This document shows, piece by piece, positions 58,072 to 64,000 of a stretch of 64,000 nucleotides of DNA. This DNA comes from Ricordea florida. Lineage: Eukaryota; Cnidaria; Anthozoa; Corallimorpharia; Ricordeidae. The position numbers and the translations under genes are program-made. The DNA lies in the NCBI GenBank assembly GCA_949710005.1, contig OX453272.1, positions 7,743,633 through 7,807,632 on the forward strand, in the 5' to 3' direction. Under the pieces are notes generated by a model. It searched no databases. It saw nothing but the letters and a program-made list of their open reading frames with translations, and was not told the DNA's origin. Position 1 is the stretch's first letter. The number at the start of each line of letters is the position of its first letter.

Positions 58072-58464
58072 ATGGCAACAATAGCAATGATGTTGGGCGG
58101 AGCTGTATTAAATGCATCAGCTTTTGTTGGTGGAAACTATCTTGCAAAATATTTATCAGGAAAAAATGTTGATACAGAAAAAATAAGACACGATAAAGCA
58201 TTAGAAAAATATCAAAGAGATTATGCAGAATATCAGGAAAAAAGACAAAAACTAATGGATTGGAAAATAAAGAAAAAAGATGAAAAATATCAAGCATCAA
58301 AAAATATTTCAACTACAAATGAACAATTTGCATTATATGAACAAATTCATGAACCTAAATTCTCTGATTATTATAGGCCCAGCGATAATCAAAAGATGGG
58401 TGAAATGGTATATGTAGGTGGCGGTATGTTGGCATTGGGTTATATGGCCAGTAAATTATTTTAG
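58072..58464 (+). CDS. Small protein with terminal hydrophobic segments, 130 aa
   Basis: Hydrophobic N-terminus (residues 3-25, TIAMMLGGAVLNASAFVGGN), a charged Tyr/Lys/Glu-rich helical middle (ALEKYQRDYAEYQEKRQKLM) and a hydrophobic C-terminus (MVYVGGGMLALGYMASKLF). It could be a two-pass membrane protein with a large loop. Starts eleven bases after the preceding stop. Family not recognised. Confidence 0.75.
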   Translation: MATIAMMLGGAVLNASAFVGGNYLAKYLSGKNVDTEKIRHDKALEKYQRDYAEYQEKRQKLMDWKIKKKDEKYQASKNISTTNEQFALYEQIHEPKFSDYYRPSDNQKMGEMVYVGGGMLALGYMASKLF

Positions 58465-58482
58465 GTAATTGTATGTGATTAG

Positions 58483-58491
58483 TTTAAAGAT
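58483..58491 (+). promoter_or_regulatory. TTTAAAGAT motif
   Basis: TTTAAAGAT, 28 bases before the ATG at 58520, followed by TTCTTACTGATG as at the 57809 site. Confidence 0.65.
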
Positions 58492-58519
58492 TTCTTACTG
58501 ATGAGTAAAAAATCTAAAT

Positions 58520-59839
58520 ATGGCAGAAGCAGTAGATATACCATTAGAGGATTTACCAAAAGGAGATGATGATGATGATTATGGTGATACTCCACCCTCA
58601 GGTGAACCACAAAATCGCCGGCCGGGAACTCCACCTCTAAGTCGAGATTTAGTCGATGATGATGATGATTATGATGATGATGATAATACATTTTACCAAA
58701 GTCCAAATACATCTACATCTATTGATCAGGGTTATCTTGGTTATTCAGAATATATGGCAGAGAGAAAAAGGCTTCAATGGGAAATAAAAGATGAAGAGAA
58801 AAACCCAGCAAATATTATAGAAAGAGATGAGAAATATGAAAGAAGGAGAGAAGCGGGGCAAGAACTAAAACGATATTTTCCAAATTACAATCCTGATGAA
58901 GGAACATTTAATGTAACATTTGGAGAAGATGGTAGTTTAATCGTTAGATTTAGTAATAGGAGTAATTCTGCACTGCATACAGTGGTTGATAAAGATGGAA
59001 ATCTTAAGATTGAAGATTTACCAAAAACAATGAGAAAAGCTCTAGGTGCTGATTATGAAAGCATGTTGATTAAATATAATGATGTAGTATCACAATTAAA
59101 TGAAGTTAATGAACAACATAAGGATTTACTTAATGCAGTACAAGGAATAGAATCGCTTTTAGCAACTCGTACAGATGAGATTAACCAATATGTAGAAAGA
59201 GAAAAAGAACTTCGTGTATTCATTGAGAAACAGCAGGTAGAAAAATCAGAGAATACAAGTCTTTTTGATCAAACTGTTAAACAGAATATAGAATTAAAAA
59301 TACAAGCAGAAAAACTTTTGGAAGAAGTAAAATTATACAAAGAAGAAATAGACAAATATAAGAAGGGCAAATCCAATTTATCAAATTTAGAACAAAGCAA
59401 AGAACGATTACAATCAGAGGTTGATAAATTAAATGAACAAATTAGAAATAAAACAATTTCTATAGAAGAACAAATATCAGATATTGAGAGTCGAAAAGAA
59501 GAAATACTTAAAAATTTACCATTACGTGAACGATTAAAATACATCTTTAAAAAGTATGGTTTTACAGTATTTGCGGTTGTTAGCGCTGTTGGTGTTATAA
59601 TTGGCGTTATAGTTTCTAATCTTTCAAAAGGATTATCTACTTTAGGGAAAGGTGTTGGTAACGGGTTGAAAACTTTAGGTAAAAAACTAGGTGAAATATT
59701 ACCGGGAATGGTTGGTGCGATTGTAAGCTTTCTATTTAAAACAGCTGGTGAAGTTATTGGATTTTTAGGTAAGAATGCATGGCTTTTGATAATGGCCGTT
59801 GTTTTGTATTTTGTTGAAAGTATAAAAAAGAGAAAGTAA
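58520..59839 (+). CDS. Coiled-coil membrane-anchored protein, 439 aa
   Basis: Acidic low-complexity N-terminus with poly-Asp runs (residues 10-25 and 45-57) around an NRRPGTPP motif that is also present in PolB. A small globular part (110-165, TFNVTFGEDGSLIVRF) is followed by a long coiled coil (about 185-340, rich in Glu, Lys and Gln). Hydrophobic segments lie at about 350-366 (FAVVSAVGVIIGVIVS), about 394-416 and about 420-436 (WLLIMAVVLYFVESI), with a KKRK tail. The shape (rod plus C-terminal anchor) would suit a fibre or tail-like virion protein or a membrane tether. No family recognised. Confidence 0.85.
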   Translation: MAEAVDIPLEDLPKGDDDDDYGDTPPSGEPQNRRPGTPPLSRDLVDDDDDYDDDDNTFYQSPNTSTSIDQGYLGYSEYMAERKRLQWEIKDEEKNPANIIERDEKYERRREAGQELKRYFPNYNPDEGTFNVTFGEDGSLIVRFSNRSNSALHTVVDKDGNLKIEDLPKTMRKALGADYESMLIKYNDVVSQLNEVNEQHKDLLNAVQGIESLLATRTDEINQYVEREKELRVFIEKQQVEKSENTSLFDQTVKQNIELKIQAEKLLEEVKLYKEEIDKYKKGKSNLSNLEQSKERLQSEVDKLNEQIRNKTISIEEQISDIESRKEEILKNLPLRERLKYIFKKYGFTVFAVVSAVGVIIGVIVSNLSKGLSTLGKGVGNGLKTLGKKLGEILPGMVGAIVSFLFKTAGEVIGFLGKNAWLLIMAVVLYFVESIKKRK

Positions 59840-59843
59840 CAAA

Positions 59844-59852
59844 TTTAAAGAT
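59844..59852 (+). promoter_or_regulatory. TTTAAAGAT motif
   Basis: Exact TTTAAAGAT, 25 bases before the ATG at 59878. Confidence 0.65.
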
Positions 59853-59877
59853 ATCATGTTGAGTAGTAAAATATAAT

Positions 59878-60474
59878 ATGGATGAATACAACAGAATTTA
59901 CCCTGGATTGCCTAATAATACAGATCCTATTAATTTCAGATTACAAAAATCAAGCGAAGTATTACAAAATCTTGAGAGAGAAATTAAACATTATGAAGAT
60001 GTAGGGAAAAAATATAATAGGGTGAGAGGAATATTTACAAAAATCAGTGTTTGTAGTGGTGTGCTGTCTGTTATTCTATCTGCAAGTGGGCTTGGAACTT
60101 CTCTTACAGGTTTTGGAGCTATTATTGGTGTTCCGTTGGGTGTTGTAGGCGGAATTTGTGGTGGATTATCTGTAGGATTTGGTGCCGCATCAAAAAGACT
60201 TTCAAATAAAGTTAGTAAACACGAACAAACCGCTGCAATTGCAAAATCAAAATTAAACACCATTAACGACTTGGTTTCAAAGGCTTTGAAAGATAATGTT
60301 ATATCTGATCAAGAATTTTCTATAATTTTAGCAGAGTTGGAAAAGTTTCAAAAACTAAAACTAGAAATCCGGCAAAAATTTAGGAGAGATAGCGAAAAAA
60401 ACTTAAACATGTCGCAGATAAGAAGAGAAGTTCGTGCAGATCTATTAAAAGAGTTAACCACTCCCGCTCATTAA
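59878..60474 (+). CDS. Glycine-rich hydrophobic protein, 198 aa
   Basis: Residues 1-50 are polar and helical. Residues 54-105 are a long Gly/Ser/Val-rich hydrophobic region (VLSVILSASGLGTSLTGFG, GVPLGVVGGICGGLSVGFG), which could span a membrane twice. A charged helical C-terminus follows (ILAELEKFQKLKLEIRQKF). I have an impression of similar proteins recurring in cnidarian genomes within elements of this type, but no function is known to me. The Gly-rich hairpin is reminiscent of membrane-active or lytic proteins; this is speculation. Confidence 0.8.
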   Translation: MDEYNRIYPGLPNNTDPINFRLQKSSEVLQNLEREIKHYEDVGKKYNRVRGIFTKISVCSGVLSVILSASGLGTSLTGFGAIIGVPLGVVGGICGGLSVGFGAASKRLSNKVSKHEQTAAIAKSKLNTINDLVSKALKDNVISDQEFSIILAELEKFQKLKLEIRQKFRRDSEKNLNMSQIRREVRADLLKELTTPAH

Positions 60475-60563
60475 AAATTTCATATGAGAGAACAGATGTG
60501 GGGTGTAATTGTTTTGCAGGTATTAGAAAAGAAATTAATTAATACTTTACATCTTATTCTTAA

Positions 60564-60572
60564 TCTAAAGAT
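60564..60572 (+). promoter_or_regulatory. TCTAAAGAT motif
   Basis: TCTAAAGAT, 27 bases before the ATG at 60600. Confidence 0.6.
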
Positions 60573-60599
60573 CAGATTATCTGGAACACAAAGAATAAA

Positions 60600-62168
60600 A
60601 TGTTATTAAACGACTTCAAAAATAGATATCCAAGCGCTAATCTTGATAAATTTACATTTGTGAATGATTCATATGGAGGATATATTAAGTGGAAAGTTAA
60701 TGGAACAACAATCATGTCTAATGATGATCCTACTGGAAAAACCTGGACTGATGATCTTTCTAATAATTTGAAAACATTATTATGGCAAGATTTAGGACTG
60801 AGTGAAGCGAAGAACTTGAATTCATTTCCAAAGAGTTTAACCATGACTAACCAAAGTTATCCTATACCAGCTATTAAATTTGATGACTTTACAACTGACA
60901 TAACAAAAATGTTAACCTCACTAGATATATATGTTTCAAATACAAAGAAATTCACAGCAAAGATGCGTGATGTTTTTACCAATCAAGTTGTGACTTTCAA
61001 GTTTGGTAAACAAAGTAGAAAATGGTTGAATGCAACAGATATGAACTATTGGCCTCAGCAACTTAACTTTGCAGTTTGGTGTGCAACATCTGGTTGTGGG
61101 ATTAGTCCTTTTGAAAGTCTAAATTATCCCAAAGTAGTGAATAGCTTTATAAAGTTTCATATATATTTCACAATAAGACGAATACTGTATGAACTAGGCC
61201 TTCCCTTGCCTGATGAGCAGCCCTTTGTAATAAACAATAATCCTTATAGTAAAGTAGCATATCAACGTTTGTGTGCAGAATTTAGCATATCAAAAAACTC
61301 AGACTTTAGATGGAAAGGTGGTAGAAACGGAGGATTGGGAGATATATTTCTCGATTATGGTTCTGGATATCATGGGAAAGGCGGTGGGTACCAAAATGTA
61401 CATGTAGTAAGAAATTACGATCATGAAGCAAACCAATGGCCTGGTGAAGGTGGTAAATTCGCTGATGACGGTGGTAAGAAAGAAAAAGGTGATCTAATCT
61501 CATTCATTCGTAATGATGACTTTGCTGATTTCAAATATGCTTGGTTTATTCCTACAAATGGACATGGACTCACTAAAGCTGGACTTGGTAGATTGAATCG
61601 ATCCGCCGAAGCTTTTGTTTACTGTATATTAGGAGCGCAAGTTAACACTAGAAACTCGATTTATGGTAATGGTGGTGGAGCAATCGAGACACAACAAGAA
61701 TTCTTGGCTTTATTTGAAAGTAGCGTGATTGAGAATGACATTTCTAGTTCTATCCAAAGATATCAATTAGCTGTACAAGAAGCGAAATTACGACTTGATT
61801 TGGCTATTGCTCCAGGTTTGTGGTTGATGCCAAGTAATATGATCATAAATACAGAGAGCGTGGTTGGTTATAATAATAAACTTATGAAAGCGACTAATGA
61901 TATGGAATTTGGGATGAATAATTCCCTAAACACTGAAGCAAAACCTGTTGGAATAAGCCATAACTTAGGATCTTCAAAGTTAAAGTTACCTCATTCAATA
62001 GTTGAGACAAATCCGAAACCAAAAATCCTACCAACGCAAAATGAAAAGTCAACCAAAGGTCAGGACGTGACTACGCAACATGAAACCAATCCACAAAGCG
62101 AGCATGAAGTGCGTATATTAACATTTATAATTATCGGTGGAGGGTTGGCGTGGTATCTATTTCGGTAG
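60600..62168 (+). CDS. Large putative virion protein with C-terminal membrane segment, 522 aa
   Basis: A large mostly globular protein. Notable stretches are the YWPQQLNFAVWCATSGCGIS block (about residues 150-170), a Gly-rich central region (GGRNGGLGDIFLDYGSG, about 240-290) and a Ser/Lys/Pro linker (about 460-500). A single C-terminal hydrophobic segment (about 505-521, ILTFIIIGGGLAWYLF) is probably a tail anchor. The size and anchor suggest a surface or internal membrane virion protein. I considered a capsid role because of its size, but the tail anchor argues against it. Family not recognised with confidence. Confidence 0.8.
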   Translation: MLLNDFKNRYPSANLDKFTFVNDSYGGYIKWKVNGTTIMSNDDPTGKTWTDDLSNNLKTLLWQDLGLSEAKNLNSFPKSLTMTNQSYPIPAIKFDDFTTDITKMLTSLDIYVSNTKKFTAKMRDVFTNQVVTFKFGKQSRKWLNATDMNYWPQQLNFAVWCATSGCGISPFESLNYPKVVNSFIKFHIYFTIRRILYELGLPLPDEQPFVINNNPYSKVAYQRLCAEFSISKNSDFRWKGGRNGGLGDIFLDYGSGYHGKGGGYQNVHVVRNYDHEANQWPGEGGKFADDGGKKEKGDLISFIRNDDFADFKYAWFIPTNGHGLTKAGLGRLNRSAEAFVYCILGAQVNTRNSIYGNGGGAIETQQEFLALFESSVIENDISSSIQRYQLAVQEAKLRLDLAIAPGLWLMPSNMIINTESVVGYNNKLMKATNDMEFGMNNSLNTEAKPVGISHNLGSSKLKLPHSIVETNPKPKILPTQNEKSTKGQDVTTQHETNPQSEHEVRILTFIIIGGGLAWYLFR

Positions 62169-62394
62169 TTCATGACCATTTCACGTGATTATCATTGTTT
62201 TTGGATTAGCGTTCACGTGTAGAACAATAGATTGCATACTTTTACGACATAGCAACAAGCAAAATGTAAAGTGGATTTGAAATCGAAAAGTAGATTTTAT
62301 GTTTACTTTTAAAAGGCCGGTTTCTAACGTTGCTCAGGAATGTGATTACGTCAATGCAAATTTAAAAAGGTGAATATGATGTAATCAAACAAAA
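62169..62394 (+). other. Gap inside the element
   Basis: 226 bases without an ORF, less AT-rich than other gaps. TTTAAAAA at 62361-62368 lies 26 bases before the next ATG. ATTCACGTG-like E-box sequence (CACGTG) occurs twice (about 62183 and 62214). Confidence 0.4.
62361..62368 (+). promoter_or_regulatory. TTTAAAAA motif, variant
   Basis: TTTAAAAAGG, 26 bases before the ATG at 62395. The spacing fits the family but the G is displaced. Confidence 0.45.
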
Positions 62395-63030
62395 ATGTTG
62401 AGTATTACCATGTATGAGTCAGAAACAAGGATTTATTTAGATCCGCCGCTGAAAAATCTTCGAGAAATACAGCTCCTTGATTGTAATATACAAACCAAAA
62501 GATTGATTAATTTCAAGGATCAACAGATATTGTTTAATGATGAGAATCAACCACTAATAATAATTCAACCTGGCACATATTCGTTGCGTGATATTCAATC
62601 GATCTTTCTTAATGATACTGATAAGGCAAAGATAACAATTATTGAGACAGACACTGTTGACTATCTTTATTCAAATAAGAACTTCAAAATAAAACTTTCG
62701 AGAGGTTTAGCGGTTGGTTTAGGGGTGCCAGAAGTTATAAATCCGGGTAAATTATACCCTATAAATATACAGATTAAGGAACCACTAAGACTTATGTGTA
62801 GTATAGTGGATAATAAGTCTTCATATATGAATAAAACAAAATATGGAGAACTTGTGAAACTCTCGCCATCTCACCTACTTGCAAACATACCCTCAAAGGA
62901 TTATCCAACAATTCCGGTTCCAAAATATGAGTCTCTAATAAATCACTTTGATTTAACCATATTAGATGTGGAATGGAAAAAGATTGATCTGAAGGGTTCT
63001 CCCATAACTTTTAGTTTAAGATTTAGTTAA
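62395..63030 (+). CDS. Candidate penton-like (single jelly-roll) minor capsid protein, 211 aa
   Basis: Beta-rich and without membrane segments: EIQLLDCNIQTKRLINF, QPLIIIQPGTYSLRDIQSIF, NFKIKLSRGLAVGLGVPEVI, and a C-terminal strand pair ILDVEWKKIDLKG and SPITFSLRFS. The size, the 'PGTYSLRDI' segment and the final strand fit the single jelly-roll minor capsid proteins found next to Polinton-type capsid genes. The assignment is inference from size, strand pattern and context. A structure prediction would settle it. Confidence 0.5.
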   Translation: MLSITMYESETRIYLDPPLKNLREIQLLDCNIQTKRLINFKDQQILFNDENQPLIIIQPGTYSLRDIQSIFLNDTDKAKITIIETDTVDYLYSNKNFKIKLSRGLAVGLGVPEVINPGKLYPINIQIKEPLRLMCSIVDNKSSYMNKTKYGELVKLSPSHLLANIPSKDYPTIPVPKYESLINHFDLTILDVEWKKIDLKGSPITFSLRFS

Positions 63031-63079
63031 ATTTTGTTATGTAACCATTATTTAGGTTATATAACATAATTAGTTTTAA

Positions 63080-63631
63080 TTAATCTTCACCCCATAACTC
63101 TTTCAAAAACTTTAACTCCTCGATATCAAGACACCAATCTAAATACCTGCTCGGATGCCATGCTTTAACTATTAAATCATTATGCAAGTCTTTGTAGAAT
63201 TTATTTTTATGTAATACTTTATATGGGTTTGTATAGATAACTACCCAAAAAGAATCAATAATAACTTTTTTATTAATTAAAGCATTTCTAAATTTTGTCG
63301 ATTCCTCACGATCATTTAAAAAATCATTAGAAAATTCATCAGATGGGAATATAACACTCATATCTGATTTTGGGAAAAAATCAAAAGGAAAATAATGTTT
63401 AACCCCATTATCTTGAGTATAATTAATTTGAAAACCCGTTAATTCTCTTTTGCCCATATCTTCATATTTAATAGAAAGTGCTTTTGATAGTGTGTATAAA
63501 CAATCTTTTTTTATTAACCTCAAAAAATCCATATTATCAATTCTTTCAGTGTTAAAATATTCAATAGTAAAAGCAAAATCTAATCTTTTTTTTATTTTTC
63601 TATTCAACTTAACATTCATTTTATTTTCCAT
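63080..63631 (-). CDS. Unknown Polinton accessory protein, 183 aa
   Basis: Opposite strand to the structural block. Lys-rich start (MNVKLNRKIKKRLDFAFTIE), then aromatic-rich segments (HYFPFDFFPKSDMSVIFPSD, IIDSFWVVIYTNPYKVLH) and an acidic end (LKFLKELWGED). No cysteine or histidine clusters, no membrane segment, no protease motif. On the minus strand TTTAAAAA (63657-63650) sits 18 bases before the ATG. Family not recognised. Confidence 0.7.
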   Translation of the reverse strand: MENKMNVKLNRKIKKRLDFAFTIEYFNTERIDNMDFLRLIKKDCLYTLSKALSIKYEDMGKRELTGFQINYTQDNGVKHYFPFDFFPKSDMSVIFPSDEFSNDFLNDREESTKFRNALINKKVIIDSFWVVIYTNPYKVLHKNKFYKDLHNDLIVKAWHPSRYLDWCLDIEELKFLKELWGED

Positions 63632-63649
63632 TTTATATTTTATTTTATT

Positions 63650-63657
63650 TTTTTAAA
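63650..63657 (-). promoter_or_regulatory. TTTAAAAA motif on the minus strand
   Basis: GATTTAAAAA read on the minus strand, 18 bases before the ATG at 63631. A variant of the element's promoter motif, in a very A/T-rich context, so a chance match is possible. Confidence 0.35.
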
Positions 63658-63673
63658 TCAGAAATTCATTTTT

Positions 63674-64000
63674 TTATTTAATTCTACATTCCTTACAAGA
63701 AGCTTTCTGTTTACCATGTTCACATATTTGAGATCCTCCGCAATCCTTACATTGTTGTTTTTGTTTATTATGTTTGCATATTTGTGATCCTCCGCATTCT
63801 TTACAGCGATACTTAACTCTTCCATGTATACATATTTGTGCTCCTTTACAACTTTTACAAAAATATTTAACTTTATCATGAATGCATATTTGAGATCCTC
63901 TACATTCTTTGCAAAAATATTTATGTTTTTCATGTACGCAAATATAAGGGCAAGTAGTGGTGACTTTTTCAATTAAATTTACAATTTTTTCTTCTTCAAA
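63674..64000 (-). CDS. CxxCGGSQIC-H repeat (zinc-knuckle) protein, 5' partial
   Basis: The minus frame ending at TAA 63676-63674 is open to the window edge (108 codons). It consists of tandem units of about 20 residues with the pattern C-K-x-C-x-G-[SA]-Q-I-C-x-H-x(6)-C: examples are CKECGGSQICKHNKQKQQC and CKDCGGSQICEHGKQKASC. Four full units and a degenerate first one (CPYICVHEKHKYFC) are visible. Regular Cys and His spacing implies zinc binding. Similar repeats occur in large DNA viruses and in scattered eukaryotes, with no settled function. The start lies outside the window. Confidence 0.85.
   Translation of the reverse strand, partial: FEEEKIVNLIEKVTTTCPYICVHEKHKYFCKECRGSQICIHDKVKYFCKSCKGAQICIHGRVKYRCKECGGSQICKHNKQKQQCKDCGGSQICEHGKQKASCKECRIK

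Larger units (their letters stand above)
49014..64000. mobile_element. Polinton/Maverick (adintovirus-like) element, right end beyond window
   Basis: A contiguous AT-rich block with tightly packed, intronless ORFs and short spacers, quite unlike the spliced genes to its left. It carries the Polinton hallmark set: family B DNA polymerase, RVE integrase, A32/FtsK-type ATPase and candidate capsid proteins, plus accessory ORFs. The left border is placed after the pogo-like MITE (49009) but could be anywhere to about 49383. No terminal inverted repeat can be confirmed, because the right end is not included. I found no adenain-type cysteine protease among the visible ORFs. The single ATPase start problem is the only likely lesion, so the element looks largely intact. 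Confidence 0.9.

Noticed and set aside
60600..62168. The 522-aa protein as the major capsid protein
   Set aside because: A C-terminal membrane anchor and a Gly-rich, mixed composition argue against it; the 414-aa protein next to the ATPase is a better candidate, though not proven.
63080..63631. The 183-aa protein as an adenain-type protease
   Set aside because: I could not find a convincing ordered His, acidic and Cys catalytic set; only one cysteine region near the end and none in the expected context.
63658..63972. 104-codon minus-strand frame with an ATG start overlapping the zinc-repeat gene
   Set aside because: It is a shadow frame; the frame ending at 63674 has the regular Cys/His repeat and is the real gene.

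Overview
The window is animal nuclear DNA. It has spliced genes with GT-AG introns, animal gene families (enolase, SPEN, myeloid leukemia factor, a Rab GTPase), a tRNA-derived SINE, LINE remnants and many foldback MITEs. The repeat style and the embedded Polinton-like element suggest a marine invertebrate, most likely a cnidarian such as a coral or anemone. That taxonomic call is inference. All exon boundaries were worked out by hand from reading-frame continuity, splice consensus and protein similarity.

Layout. (1) 1-172: the 3' end of a LINE reverse transcriptase. (2) 1597-5477, minus: the N-terminal half of enolase (eight coding exons, residues 1-223); the C-terminal exons lie beyond the left edge. 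(3) 8395-22880, plus: a complete SPEN/Split-ends gene (12 exons, 1282 codons) with four RRMs, a long charged and proline-rich middle and a C-terminal SPOC domain, divergent from enolase. One intron holds a SINE and a 170-bp tandem array. (4) 22881-28453: gene-free and packed with MITEs, a Penelope-type hammerhead-like remnant and an 80-bp tandem array. (5) 28454-35221, plus: myeloid leukemia factor (7 exons). (6) 36305-43622: three diverged paralogues of an unrecognised family of small helical proteins (180, 169 and 163 aa), one minus and two plus. (7) 44620-48061, plus: a Rab8/10/13-type GTPase in three exons.

(8) About 49.0 kb to the right edge: an AT-rich, intron-poor Polinton/Maverick (adintovirus-like) element. 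It encodes protein-primed-type DNA polymerase B, an RVE integrase on the opposite strand, a candidate double-jelly-roll major capsid protein, an A32/FtsK-type packaging ATPase, several small membrane or coiled-coil proteins, a candidate penton-like protein and a zinc-knuckle repeat protein cut by the window edge. Its right end lies outside the window.

Three features of this element stand out. A TTTAAAGAT/TCTAAAGAT motif sits 23-28 bases before the start codon of nearly every downstream gene, which looks like a private promoter code. Two 27-base GC-rich double-hairpin elements with the same stem-loop layout but compensated stem sequences sit in frame in two different genes. The ATPase frame follows the capsid stop codon directly, in the same frame and with no usable ATG before the Walker A motif.
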